NCBI RefSeq assembly: GCF_003666685.1
Contig: NZ_RCIZ01000002.1
Coordinates: 268,501-332,500, forward strand
Length of the DNA: 64,000 nucleotides
DNA from: Mesorhizobium sp. YM1C-6-2
GTDB taxonomy: Bacteria; Pseudomonadota; Alphaproteobacteria; Rhizobiales; Rhizobiaceae
Direction: 5' to 3'
Below the pieces are notes generated by a model. The model saw nothing but the letters and a program-made list of their open reading frames with translations, did no database searches and was not told the origin of the DNA. Position 1 is the stretch's first letter; every line of letters begins with the position of its first letter. Position numbers and translations under genes: made by a program. Below are positions 1 to 8,414 of this stretch, one piece after another.

Positions 1-191
1 GGGAGATCTACCCCAACAGCGACCTTCCCGATCCGGAATGGATGGAGATCCGGGAATTCATCTGTCCCGAGTGCGGCACGCTGCACGAAGTCGAAGCCGC
101 CGCTCCCGGCTACCCGATCGTCCACGATTTCGAGCCGGACCTCGAAGGGTTTTACCGGGACTGGTTGAAGAAGCCGCTGGGCGGGGAGTGA
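1..191 (+). CDS. Acetone carboxylase gamma subunit-like protein (C-terminal part)
   Basis: The reading frame enters from the left edge (codons from base 3) and stops at TGA 189-191, so only about 62 C-terminal residues are visible. They contain a CPECG zinc-knuckle-like motif, then VEAAAPGYP and a PDLEGFYRDW segment. That order matches the small gamma subunit of acetone and acetophenone-type carboxylases. In the family this subunit accompanies hydantoinase-like alpha and beta subunits, which should lie just left of the window. The next gene, an SDR, starts 4 bases after the stop, so they are probably co-transcribed. The substrate cannot be told from this fragment. Confidence 0.65.
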   Translation, partial: EIYPNSDLPDPEWMEIREFICPECGTLHEVEAAAPGYPIVHDFEPDLEGFYRDWLKKPLGGE

Positions 192-195
192 CGGT

Positions 196-966
196 ATGGC
201 GCGGGTCAGCGGGAAGGTAGCGTTGATCACCGGAGCGGGAATGGGGCTCGGCAGGGCCACCGCTCTCCTGCTGGCCAGGGAAGGTGCGACGCTCGCCATC
301 TCCGACATCAACCCGGAAGCCGGGGCGGAAACGGTTGAGTTGATCCGCCAGGCCGGTGGCCGTGCCTTTTTTCAGAAGCATGACGTATCCGACCCGGATG
401 CCTGGACCTCCGTGCTCAAGGCCTTCGAGGAAGAATTCGGGCGGCTGGACGTGCTGGTGAACAATGCCGGAATAGCGATCGCCAAAAACGTTGAGGAGAC
501 GACGCTGGAAGAATGGCGGCGCACCATGGCGATCAACTCCGACGGCGTCTTCTTCGGGTGCAAGTACGCCATCCCGTTGATGGCCCGTTCCGGCGGTGGC
601 TCGATCGTGAACCTTTCCTCCATCGACGGCATCATCGGCGAGGCCGACCTTGCGGCGTACTGCGCCAGCAAGGGCGCAGTACGCACGCTGACAAAGGCGG
701 TGGCGGTCCACTGCGCCGAGAAGCGGTACGGCATCCGCTGCAACTCGATCCACCCCGGCTACATCTGGACCCCGCAAACGGAAAACTACCTGCGGGATCT
801 GGGCAAGCTCGACGAACAGAAGGCGAGGGCGCTTTCCCGGCACCCGATCGGCTATCTCGGGGAACCGAACGACATCGCCTACATGGTTCTCTACCTCGCC
901 TCCGACGAATCCAAGTTCGTCACCGGAGCCGAGATGGTTGTTGATGGCGGCTACCTGATGGTGTGA
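196..966 (+). CDS. Short-chain dehydrogenase/reductase (SDR)
   Basis: A 256-residue classical SDR. The dinucleotide-binding TGAGMGLG is at residues 12-19, an acidic Asp at about 37 suggests NAD(H) preference, NNAG is at 89-92, the catalytic Ser is near 141-142, and the YCASK active-site motif has Tyr155 and Lys159. It ends with the usual GAEMVVDGGY segment. The ATG at 196 follows the carboxylase-subunit stop by 4 bases, and the stop is immediately followed by the next SDR, so the three are translationally clustered. It probably oxidises a secondary alcohol to a ketone, or the reverse. The adjacent ketone-carboxylase-like gene makes that plausible but unproven. Confidence 0.85.
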   Translation: MARVSGKVALITGAGMGLGRATALLLAREGATLAISDINPEAGAETVELIRQAGGRAFFQKHDVSDPDAWTSVLKAFEEEFGRLDVLVNNAGIAIAKNVEETTLEEWRRTMAINSDGVFFGCKYAIPLMARSGGGSIVNLSSIDGIIGEADLAAYCASKGAVRTLTKAVAVHCAEKRYGIRCNSIHPGYIWTPQTENYLRDLGKLDEQKARALSRHPIGYLGEPNDIAYMVLYLASDESKFVTGAEMVVDGGYLMV

Positions 967-968
967 CG

Positions 969-1796
969 ATGGCTTCTCTTTCCGGACGCAGTGCTATCGT
1001 AACCGGGGGCCTGACCGGTCAGGGGCTGGCCATCGCGCATGAACTCGCGAAAGCGGGGGCCAGTGTTGCCGTCGGCTCCTATGTCGGCGAGGCCGCCGGA
1101 CGGCAGGGTGATGCGGCAGCCTATCCCGAGCCGACGGAAGTGTCCGACGTCCGCGACGCATTGAACAGTTACGGCTCAAAGGTCTTTGCCGGACATCTCG
1201 ATGTACGCGACACGCCGGCGATAAAGCGGTTCATCGCAGATGCGGAAGCTCATTGCGGACCGGCCGACATCCTGGTGAACGCCGCCGGCACGACGGCCGA
1301 GCAGCCTGTATCCGGCCATCCCGACGATCTCTGGCTCAAGATCATCGACACAAATCTCAACGGCGCTTTCCGAATGACCCGAGAGCTTCTCCCGGGCATG
1401 ATCGCGCGCCGGTGGGGACGCATCGTCAACATAGGCTCCACCGCCGCCACGGTCGGCTGGAAGGACAATCCCGCCTACTGCGCCTCGAAGTCGGGGCTGC
1501 TCGGCCTGACGAAGTGCGTCGCTCTGGAGGGTGCGTCCCACGGCGTGACCTCGGTGATGGTCAGCCCGACCTGGGTGGAGACCGAGCTCATGCGCCGGAA
1601 CGTCGCGCAGGTCGTCGCCCGTGACGGAAGCGGTCGCACCCTCGAAGACGCGATGGCCGATATCGCTGCCCAAAACCCACAACAGCGCCTGATACAGCCA
1701 ACCGAGATTGCCGCCCTCGTCGCCTTCCTGTGCAGCGAGGCGGCGAAAGGCATCACGGCTGAAAACATACAGATCACTGGCGGAGCGCTCTGGTAG
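969..1796 (+). CDS. Short-chain dehydrogenase/reductase (SDR), second copy
   Basis: A 275-residue classical SDR. TGGLTGQG is at residues 12-19, NAAG at 104-107, catalytic Ser at about 157, and YCASK supplies Tyr170 and Lys174. Between strands 2 and 3 it has an insert of about 25 residues (roughly 38-63) that is longer than in the preceding SDR. I take ATG 969 as the start; a GTG at 963 in the same frame overlaps the upstream stop and is an alternative. It is not a close duplicate of its neighbour, so two different hydroxy substrates or enantiomers are possible. It forms an operon with the genes on both sides. Confidence 0.83.
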   Translation: MASLSGRSAIVTGGLTGQGLAIAHELAKAGASVAVGSYVGEAAGRQGDAAAYPEPTEVSDVRDALNSYGSKVFAGHLDVRDTPAIKRFIADAEAHCGPADILVNAAGTTAEQPVSGHPDDLWLKIIDTNLNGAFRMTRELLPGMIARRWGRIVNIGSTAATVGWKDNPAYCASKSGLLGLTKCVALEGASHGVTSVMVSPTWVETELMRRNVAQVVARDGSGRTLEDAMADIAAQNPQQRLIQPTEIAALVAFLCSEAAKGITAENIQITGGALW

Positions 1797-1842
1797 CGCC
1801 CTGCCGGTGTCTTCAAAAACCAAAAAAGAAGGAGAGGGAACA

Positions 1843-2784
1843 ATGCGCAGTGCAGTCATCACCACCTTGGCATTCACCTTCATTGCGCTGGGGGCGGCGC
1901 GAGCCGCGGAGCCGGCCAGTTGCAAGAAGGTCCGGCTTTCCGACCCCGGCTGGACGGACGTCACCGCCATCACTGCCACTGCGTCGGTGATTCTCGAAGC
2001 GCTCGGCTATGAGACCGAAGCCCAGATGCTGTCGATCGACGTCACTTACGCCAGCATGAAGAACAAGGACATCGACGTCTATTTCGGCGACTGGCAGCCG
2101 AGCACCGCCGCGAACCGCCAGCCTTATCTCGACGACAAGTCCATCGAGGTGGTGAGCACGAACTTGACCGGAGCGAAATATACCCTGGCGGTCCCCCGCT
2201 ACACCGCGGAAGCCGGAGTGAAGGACATCGCCGACCTGTCCAAGTTCGCCGACAAGTTCGGAAAGAAGATCTACGGCATCGAGCCCGGCAATGACGGCAA
2301 CCGGCTGATCGGCGAGATGATCAAGTCCGGCAAGTTCAGGCTGGAGGGATGGGAGGTCGTGGAATCCTCGGAGTCAGGCATGCTCTCGCAAGTGGAGCGC
2401 GCCGTCGCACGGCAGCAATGGATAGCCTTCCTTGGCTGGGCTCCCCACCCGATGAACGCCCGTTTCCCGATGGAATATCTTTCCGGCGGCGATGACTATT
2501 TCGGACCGAACTACGGCGGCGCCGAGGTCCACACCGATATCCGTGCCGGTTACGGCGCCGAATGTCCGAACGTCACGAAGTTTGCCACCAACCTCAAATT
2601 CACGGTCGACATCCAGAACGAACTGATGGGCAAGGTCATCGAGGATGCGAAGGACCCGAAGCCGGTCGCGAGAACCTGGCTCAAGGCCAATGAAAATCTG
2701 ATCGGACCGTGGCTGGAAGGTGTGACGACGTATGACGGCGGCGACGCGAAAGCAGCGGTGGCTGCGGCCTTGGACGGTGATTGA
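1843..2784 (+). CDS. Glycine betaine/choline-type periplasmic binding protein (OpuAC/ChoX family)
   Basis: 313 residues, starting at the ATG behind a GGAGAGGGAA ribosome site. A cleavable signal peptide covers roughly residues 1-22 (Ala-rich, ending ARA). The mature start, KKVRLSDPGWTDV, and the DVYFGDWQPS segment are typical of the OpuAC domain of quaternary-amine binding proteins such as ChoX. No cognate ATPase or permease follows: the next 427 bases have no gene, and the transporter beyond is of the taurine/sulfonate type. It may deliver ligand to a permease encoded elsewhere or act as an orphan receptor. Its place behind two SDR genes suggests a ligand related to their substrate. Confidence 0.8.
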   Translation: MRSAVITTLAFTFIALGAARAAEPASCKKVRLSDPGWTDVTAITATASVILEALGYETEAQMLSIDVTYASMKNKDIDVYFGDWQPSTAANRQPYLDDKSIEVVSTNLTGAKYTLAVPRYTAEAGVKDIADLSKFADKFGKKIYGIEPGNDGNRLIGEMIKSGKFRLEGWEVVESSESGMLSQVERAVARQQWIAFLGWAPHPMNARFPMEYLSGGDDYFGPNYGGAEVHTDIRAGYGAECPNVTKFATNLKFTVDIQNELMGKVIEDAKDPKPVARTWLKANENLIGPWLEGVTTYDGGDAKAAVAAALDGD

Positions 2785-3211
2785 TCCCAGGCTGCCTCGC
2801 CGCCGCGCCGACGGCCACAGCAGCCCATCTTCAGGTTGCACAGGGATCATGCTGCGCGCTGAAATGTCTGCTTTCAGGATATAGCAGGCCAGCCCTGATC
2901 GGCGGCATAGAGCCAGGCATGCCGGTCTGGCTCGGAATGTGCCAGTTGGCGATGCCGCCAGATGTCTCGGTCATCGAGACTGCTTCACGGATTCTGCAAT
3001 CAGACATTGTTGGTCAGAGATCCTCAATTCTCCGGCGCAACACGCCTGTGGCAGGGAGAGGAAATCAACGAACATCGATTTTTCGCAAGGCGATGATATT
3101 TCGCAAAATCATCCCTCTCCAGTAAGTCTACAAACTTCATAGAGTTTACCCGCCGGCGATTTCCGCACGGCCTCGAGGCAAGAAGAGCCTCATGCGAAAA
3201 GGGGTAGACTT
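2785..3211. promoter_or_regulatory. Gene-free 427-bp region upstream of the sulfonate operon, with a paired GATWTTTCGCAA repeat
   Basis: No convincing gene: the open frames here lack ribosome sites and recognisable sequence. The notable structure is a 12-base direct repeat, GATTTTTCGCAA at 3077-3088 and GATATTTCGCAA at 3095-3106, starts 18 bases apart. An inverted repeat AAACT/AGTTT (3132-3136/3143-3147) follows. Both lie 65-135 bases before the next start codon, where an activator or repressor site would be expected. A ribosome site (AAAAGGGG) precedes ATG 3212. The regulator is unknown. Confidence 0.4.
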
Positions 3212-4228
3212 ATGAAGAAGCTTCTCGTGGCCGCCCTTGCAGGGCTCTCCTTTGCCATGTCGCTTTCGGCTGCCAGCGCGGCCGAAGACAAGAAAGTGGT
3301 TATCGCCTACCAGACTGGTTCGGTGCCATACTTCGTCGGCATCGCCAACGGCGACTTCGCCAAGAAAACCGGGTGGGACATCGAGTTTCGCCGGTTCAAC
3401 TCGGGCGCTGAAATCTTTGCCGCCATCGCTTCCGGCGACGTGCAGATCGGCGATGTAGGCTCCAGCCCCTTTGCCGCTGCGGTGAGCCGGGGCGTCGACG
3501 TCAAGGGCTTCTTCATCTCCTTCGTGTCCGGCGACGGCGAGGCGCTGGTTGTGCGTCCCGATATCCAGACGCCGGCTGACCTCAAGGGCAAGAAGCTCGC
3601 TGCCGCGCCCGTTTCGACCGATCACTACCAGTTGCTGGCCGTGCTCAAGCAGGAAGGAATCTCAGAGAGCGAGGCCCAGGTCATCGCCATCCCGCAGCCG
3701 GAAATCGTCGCGGCATGGAAGCGCGGCGACATCGACGGCGCCTTCGTTTGGGATCCGGCGCTGACGGAGCTGAAGAAGGACGGCAAGGTGCTGCTGACAT
3801 CGGGAGAGGTCGCCAAGCGTGGCGCGCCGACCTTCAGCGCGATCGTCGCAACCGGCCCTTTTCTTCAGGAGCATCCGGACTTCATCACGCAATACGCTGA
3901 TCTGGTCGACGGCTATTTCCGCTCCTATGCCACCGACGCCGCCGCCTGGAGCGCCGACTCCGAGAACGTCAAGCTGATCTCGAACCTTCAGGGCGGCACC
4001 CCGGAGAATGTCGTCGAGCAGCTGAAGGCGACGGTCGGCGTGCCGACGCTCGACGAGCAGACGTCCGACAAGTGGCTCGGCGGCGGCGAGAACAGCGGCG
4101 TCGCGAAAATCCTGAAGGACACGGCCTACTTCCTCAAGGATCAGAAGAAGATCACGGCCGTCAAGGACAGCTACGGCGAGTTTGCCGATCCCCAGTACGC
4201 CGAAGCGGCCAAAACCCTGTCGAACTGA
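3212..4228 (+). CDS. Taurine/sulfonate-type ABC transporter, periplasmic binding protein (TauA-like)
   Basis: 338 residues with a clear signal peptide (Lys-Lys start, hydrophobic core, cleavage after about residue 23 in the SAASAAED context). The mature protein begins with KVVIAYQTGSVPYF and has the DVQIGDVGSSPFAAAVSRG segment of the NitT/TauT binding-protein family; TauA is the nearest named relative. ATPase and permease genes follow in the order A-B-C, then an SsuD-like monooxygenase and a flavin reductase, so an organosulfonate is the likely ligand. A strong hairpin directly follows the stop (4251-4286) and could stabilise this segment of mRNA so that binding protein exceeds permease. Confidence 0.85.
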   Translation: MKKLLVAALAGLSFAMSLSAASAAEDKKVVIAYQTGSVPYFVGIANGDFAKKTGWDIEFRRFNSGAEIFAAIASGDVQIGDVGSSPFAAAVSRGVDVKGFFISFVSGDGEALVVRPDIQTPADLKGKKLAAAPVSTDHYQLLAVLKQEGISESEAQVIAIPQPEIVAAWKRGDIDGAFVWDPALTELKKDGKVLLTSGEVAKRGAPTFSAIVATGPFLQEHPDFITQYADLVDGYFRSYATDAAAWSADSENVKLISNLQGGTPENVVEQLKATVGVPTLDEQTSDKWLGGGENSGVAKILKDTAYFLKDQKKITAVKDSYGEFADPQYAEAAKTLSN

Positions 4229-4250
4229 TCTGCCTTCCAGGGCTTGAAAC

Positions 4251-4286
4251 GAGGACGCGGCCGGCCACCGGTCGGCTCGCGTCCTC
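4251..4286. other. Intercistronic hairpin after the binding-protein gene
   Basis: Perfect 9-bp inverted repeat GAGGACGCG (4251-4259) / CGCGTCCTC (4278-4286), extended inward by a further GC-rich pairing. It lies between the TauA-like stop and the ATPase start and has no T-run, so it looks like an mRNA-stabilising or partial-termination structure rather than a full terminator. Confidence 0.55.
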
Positions 4287-4303
4287 CAGATGCGGAGAAG
4301 TTC

Positions 4304-5098
4304 ATGCTTCAGGTTCGCGAAGCCAGCGTTGTCTTTCCGGCGTCCGACGGCAGCGACGTCCAGGCGTTGGACCGGGTGTCCCTCGACCTTCACAAGGATT
4401 CCATCGTGGTGGCCGTGGGCGCTTCCGGCTGCGGCAAGTCCACCCTTCTCAACGCGGTCGCCGGTTTCTTGCCGCTGACCGAAGGTTCGATCACGCTGGA
4501 TGGAGAGCGGATCGAAGGTCCTGGCGGAGATCGCGGGGTCGTCTTCCAGAAGGACACGCTGCTGCCCTGGGCGTCGGTCCTCGACAATGTCGCGCTCGGC
4601 CTCAGATACCAGGGCGTTGCGAAGCGGGAGCGTCACCAGCAGGCGCGCGAGCTTCTCGGCCTCGTCGGGTTGTCGGAATTCGGGGACAAGCCGCCCTATG
4701 AACTCTCGGGCGGCATGCGCCAGCGTGTCGGAATAGCCCGTGCGCTCGCCACCGATCCGAAAATGCTGCTCATGGACGAGCCGTTCGGCGCGCTGGACAG
4801 CCTGACGCGCGAGACGATGCAGCAGTTGCTCGCCAGGATCTGGGCGCGGACCGGAAAGCAGGTGCTTTTCATCACACATTCGATCGAGGAAGCGCTGCTT
4901 CTCGGCACTATGATCGTGGTCATGTCGCCGCGGCCGGGCCGGATCGTGGCGCGTTTCGATGCCGACTTCGTGCGCGACTTCGCGAACTCCGGCGAGATCG
5001 GGCCAATCGTTTCGCAGCCGCGTTTCGTCGCGCTGCGTGAGGAGATCCGGGCTCTTATCCACAACCCTCCCGTTTCCAAACATGGAGCGCTGCAATGA
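4304..5098 (+). CDS. Taurine/sulfonate-type ABC transporter, ATP-binding protein (TauB/SsuB-like)
   Basis: 264 residues. Walker [10 protein letters not shown] is at residues 39-47, the Q-loop is [11 protein letters not shown], the signature is [15 protein letters not shown], Walker B is [12 protein letters not shown], and the switch His is in ITHSIEEA. The sequence after the switch ([14 protein letters not shown]) is typical of nitrate/sulfonate importers. I prefer ATG 4304 behind GGAGAAG; an upstream ATG at 4244 would add 20 residues that resemble nothing in the family. The stop overlaps the permease start (ATGA at 5095-5098), indicating translational coupling. Confidence 0.88.
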   Translation: MLQVREASVVFPASDGSDVQALDRVSLDLHKDSIVVAVGASGCGKSTLLNAVAGFLPLTEGSITLDGERIEGPGGDRGVVFQKDTLLPWASVLDNVALGLRYQGVAKRERHQQARELLGLVGLSEFGDKPPYELSGGMRQRVGIARALATDPKMLLMDEPFGALDSLTRETMQQLLARIWARTGKQVLFITHSIEEALLLGTMIVVMSPRPGRIVARFDADFVRDFANSGEIGPIVSQPRFVALREEIRALIHNPPVSKHGALQ

Positions 5099-5943
5099 CT
5101 GTTACGGCAGACCTTCCGCTCGATCTTGCGCCTGCGGTCCGCAGGCGCGCAGGGGCTCGGCCGGCAAAGCCGCTTCGCGAGAAGGGCACGGCCCTCATCG
5201 GTTTCGCAACCTTCGCGGCGTTGGTCGGGTTCTGGTTCGCGGCCAGCCACTTCCAATGGGCCTCGCCGCTTTTCCTGCCGTCACCCGCCGAAGTCGCCAC
5301 CCAGCTGCGGATCGTTGCTGAAGACGGCTACGCCGGTGGAACGCTTGTCACCCACCTGGGATCGAGCTTGTGGCGCATTGGCATGGCGCTGGCGCTTGCG
5401 ATTGTGATTGGTGTTCCGCTCGGCCTTGCCATGGGCATGAACCGATGGGTACGCGGCGTCTTCAGCGTTCCGATCGACCTCTATTGGGGCTTGCCGCCGC
5501 TCGCCTACCTGCCGCTGCTGATCATCTGGCTGGGCATCGACGAGACGTCGAAGGTGCTGCTGCTTACGCTCGCGACCTTCGCACCGGTGTGCTTTTCCGC
5601 CCAGGCCGGCGTTCGCTCGGTGCCGGCCGAGCGCATGAACGCAGCCCGCTCGCTCGGCGCCGGCCGCTTGCAGCTGTTCAGCACGATCATCCTGCCGTCC
5701 GCCTTGCCGGAGATATTGACCGGCCTGCGCATCGCCATCGGCGCGGGGCTGGCGACGCTGGTCGCGGCAGAGCTGATCGCGGCGAGGTCGGGCGTCGGCT
5801 ACATGATCATGTCCGCCGCGAACTTTCTCGCCACCGACATCGTCTTCGTCGGCCTCATCGTCATCGCCGCTCTCGCTTTCAGCCTCTCCACCGGCATGCG
5901 CTGGCTGGAGCGCCGGCTCGTGCCCTGGAAGGGCAAGATCTGA
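5095..5943 (+). CDS. Taurine/sulfonate-type ABC transporter, permease (TauC/SsuC-like)
   Basis: 282 residues with about six hydrophobic segments and the importer EAA loop ([29 protein letters not shown]), where the ATPase docks. The N-terminal 35 residues are basic and cytoplasmic. The length and the segment [21 protein letters not shown] fit the TauC/SsuC family. Its start overlaps the ATPase stop, and the monooxygenase follows 32 bases after its stop, so the transporter and desulfonating enzymes probably share one mRNA. Confidence 0.87.
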   Translation: MTVTADLPLDLAPAVRRRAGARPAKPLREKGTALIGFATFAALVGFWFAASHFQWASPLFLPSPAEVATQLRIVAEDGYAGGTLVTHLGSSLWRIGMALALAIVIGVPLGLAMGMNRWVRGVFSVPIDLYWGLPPLAYLPLLIIWLGIDETSKVLLLTLATFAPVCFSAQAGVRSVPAERMNAARSLGAGRLQLFSTIILPSALPEILTGLRIAIGAGLATLVAAELIAARSGVGYMIMSAANFLATDIVFVGLIVIAALAFSLSTGMRWLERRLVPWKGKI

Positions 5944-5975
5944 TCCTGAATTCCACGCCAGAAAGGAACGCCCAA

Positions 5976-7145
5976 ATGTCCAAAGCACCTGACATCTACT
6001 GGTATCTCCCCACGCATGGAGACGGCCCTTATCTTGGGACCGACGAACGCCATCGCCCGGCGACGCTGGGCTATCTGAGCGAGATCGCCAGGGCCGCCGA
6101 CCGGTTCGGCTTCAAGGGCGTGCTTTTGCCGACGGGAACACGTTGCGAGGATGCCTGGATCATCGCGGCCGCGTTGATCCCGCAAACCCGGGACTTGCGC
6201 TTCCTGGTCGCGCTGAGACCGGGCAGCGGAACGCCGGCGCTGTTCGCACGCCACGCAGCGACCCTCGACCGCATCTCGGGTGGCCGCGTCCTGGTCAATG
6301 TGGTCACCGGCGCCGATCCTGCCGACCTGGCAGGCGACGGCAACACGCTGTCGCATGACGAGCGTTACGCCCAGACCGATGAGTTCCTGACCATATGGCG
6401 GCGGATATTGTCGGGTGAGCCGGCGGACTTCGAAGGCAAGTATCTGTCCGCCCACGGCGCAGACCTTTCCTTTCCGCCGGTCCAGCGGCCGCATCCACCG
6501 CTGTGGTTTGGCGGATCGTCGGACGCAGGCATCGAGGTCGCTGCCAAGCATATCGACGTCTATCTGAGCTGGGGCGAGCCCGTCGAGCAGCTCAAGGAGA
6601 AGTTCGAGCGAGTGCGCGCGCGAGCCGCCGCGTTGGGGCGCAGCATACGCTTCGGCCTGCGCATCAACCTGATCGTGCGGGAGACCGAAGAGGAGGCCTG
6701 GGCCGCCGCCGATCGCCTCATCAGCCGCGTGACCGATGACATCATCGCCGAGGCGCAGCACCAGTTCACAAAAGTGTCGGAATCCGTCGGCCAGAAGCGG
6801 ATCTCTGCGCTTCATCAGGGCCGCCGCGACAAGCTCGTGGTCGGGCCGAACCTCTGGGCCGGCCTCGGCCTGGTGCGTGGCGGGGCGGGGACGGCGCTCG
6901 TCGGCAGCGCCGAAAACGTCGCGGCGCGTATCCGGGAATATCAGGAGATCGGCGTCGAGACCTTCATCACCTCGGCCTATCCACACCTGGAGGAAATCTT
7001 CAACGTCTCCGAGTTGCTGTTCCCGGCCCTTGGCATCGAAGGCGAGGCAGCGCCCGCCGAACGGGGTTGGGACCTCGAGTTCGGTCGAGGGGGTGGCGCA
7101 CCCGGTGTCGTCGCTTCGCTTCCACGACAGCAAGCTGCCGGCTGA
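5976..7145 (+). CDS. FMNH2-dependent alkanesulfonate monooxygenase-like protein (SsuD family)
   Basis: 389 residues of the bacterial luciferase-like TIM-barrel family. The start [15 protein letters not shown] matches the SsuD N-terminus, and [14 protein letters not shown] and [28 protein letters not shown] are luciferase-family hallmarks of the SsuD group. SsuD enzymes use reduced FMN and O2 to release sulfite from alkanesulfonates, leaving an aldehyde. The ATG at 5976 has an AGAAAGGAAC ribosome site. The flavin reductase needed to supply FMNH2 is the next gene. The specific sulfonate is unknown, and other luciferase-like reactions cannot be excluded. Confidence 0.82.
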   Translation: MSKAPDIYWYLPTHGDGPYLGTDERHRPATLGYLSEIARAADRFGFKGVLLPTGTRCEDAWIIAAALIPQTRDLRFLVALRPGSGTPALFARHAATLDRISGGRVLVNVVTGADPADLAGDGNTLSHDERYAQTDEFLTIWRRILSGEPADFEGKYLSAHGADLSFPPVQRPHPPLWFGGSSDAGIEVAAKHIDVYLSWGEPVEQLKEKFERVRARAAALGRSIRFGLRINLIVRETEEEAWAAADRLISRVTDDIIAEAQHQFTKVSESVGQKRISALHQGRRDKLVVGPNLWAGLGLVRGGAGTALVGSAENVAARIREYQEIGVETFITSAYPHLEEIFNVSELLFPALGIEGEAAPAERGWDLEFGRGGGAPGVVASLPRQQAAG

Positions 7146-7156
7146 AGGAGGCTGTG

Positions 7157-7717
7157 ATGTCGCATGCGACGGTAATCGGGTTCTCGGGAAACATCAGCCG
7201 ACCCTCCAAGACGTTTGCCTTCGTCGATCATGTTGTGCAGGACGTTGCCAGGACCACGGGCCTGACGGGGCGTACATACGACATCGAAGATCTCGGTGCG
7301 TCGCTGCTGCAGGCCCGTCGAGCGAGCGAACTCGACGGGCAGGCACAAGGCATATTCGAACAGATTGTCGGGTCGGACATCCTGGTCGTGGGATCACCGA
7401 CCTACAAGGGAAGCTACACCGGGCTGTTCAAGCACTTTTTCGACCTCGTCGAGCCGGCAGCCTTGCGAGGCAAGCCGGTGGTGCTCACGGCCACCGGCGG
7501 CGGCGATCGCCACGCCTTGATAGCCGAGCATTCGCTCCGACCCCTCTTCGGTTTTTTCGAGGCGCTTACCTTGCCCACCGCGATCTACGCATCGGAGCGT
7601 GATTTTGCAGGCGGCAAAATTGTCTCCGACGCCGCGCTTGGGAGAGTATCACAGGCGGTTGGCCAAGCAGCGGCGGCACTGAAGTCCACCGGCGGCTTTG
7701 CACTCGCCGCCGAGTGA
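7157..7717 (+). CDS. NAD(P)H-dependent FMN reductase (SsuE/MsuE-like)
   Basis: 186 residues with a flavodoxin-like fold: VIGFSGNISRPSKT near the N-terminus as the FMN phosphate loop, then SDILVVGSPTYKGSYTGLFKHFFD, the segment shared by SsuE, MsuE and similar reductases. It would supply FMNH2 to the SsuD-like enzyme 11 bases upstream. ATG 7157 sits behind GAAGGAGG; the frame is open further upstream but that part overlaps the monooxygenase gene. It is the last gene of the plus-strand operon and converges on ubiX. Confidence 0.86.
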   Translation: MSHATVIGFSGNISRPSKTFAFVDHVVQDVARTTGLTGRTYDIEDLGASLLQARRASELDGQAQGIFEQIVGSDILVVGSPTYKGSYTGLFKHFFDLVEPAALRGKPVVLTATGGGDRHALIAEHSLRPLFGFFEALTLPTAIYASERDFAGGKIVSDAALGRVSQAVGQAAAALKSTGGFALAAE

Positions 7718-7812
7718 GAATGATCGTGCCTGATAGGGCTGGCGGTTAGAGGCGGCTATGAATCTCGGGCAGCCGAACGGCCTCGTTCAAGAAGCCCGAA
7801 GAACTGTCTCTC

Positions 7813-8412
7813 TTATTCCGGGAGCAGCGTGTCGCGCAGGCCCTCTTTGAGGCCGCCCCACCGCTTGACGGCGCCCGTGTCGATGTCGAAGAGGTCCAGC
7901 GCCCGGGCGACGGAATGGCTGACGACTTCGTCAAGGCTCGCCGGCTTGGCATAAAAGGCCGGCACGGGCGGCATGATTATCGCGCCCATCTGCGTGAGGC
8001 GCACCATCGTTTCCAGATGCCCGAGATGAAGAGGCGTTTCGCGGACCATCAGGACGAGGCGGCGCCGTTCCTTGAGCACGACGTCGGCAGCGCGGCTCAT
8101 CAGCGTCGAGGTGACCCCGGTGCTTATCTCCGACATGGTCCTCACCGAACAGGGTGCGACAAGCATCCCCATGGTGCGGAACGACCCCGACGCGATCGTC
8201 GCGCCGACATCGGACACCGGATGGATGACGTCGGCGAGCCCGTCCAGGTCGGCCTTGTGCAGGCCGAGCTCCTGATGAAGCGTCAGCATGGCCGAGCGGG
8301 AGACCACGAGATGCGTCTCGACGCCTGCGGATCGGGCGAGCTCCAGCGCCGCGAGACCGTACGCTGCCCCTGATGCGCCGGAGATACCGATTATGAGCCG
8401 CCGCGACGTCAT
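7813..8412 (-). CDS. ubiX: UbiX-family flavin prenyltransferase
   Basis: 199 residues. The start RRLIIGISGASGAAYG carries the flavin-binding Gly-rich loop of UbiX/Pad1, and LAPCSVRTMSEI and MVRETPLHLGHLETM are family motifs. UbiX makes prenylated FMN from FMN and a dimethylallyl phosphate donor. That cofactor is required by UbiD-type decarboxylases, and a ubiD-like gene ends only 2 bases upstream. ATG 8410-8412 is used; the frame is open further but would run into ubiD. Since it is coupled to a catabolic ubiD and a GntR gene, it is probably a pathway-specific copy rather than the ubiquinone-biosynthesis copy. Confidence 0.88.
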   Translation of the reverse strand: MTSRRLIIGISGASGAAYGLAALELARSAGVETHLVVSRSAMLTLHQELGLHKADLDGLADVIHPVSDVGATIASGSFRTMGMLVAPCSVRTMSEISTGVTSTLMSRAADVVLKERRRLVLMVRETPLHLGHLETMVRLTQMGAIIMPPVPAFYAKPASLDEVVSHSVARALDLFDIDTGAVKRWGGLKEGLRDTLLPE

Positions 8413-8414
8413 TG

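Noticed and set aside
2781..3125. Open frames between the betaine-type and TauA-like binding proteins
   Set aside because: No ribosome site, no family resemblance, and the space is better explained as a promoter region.
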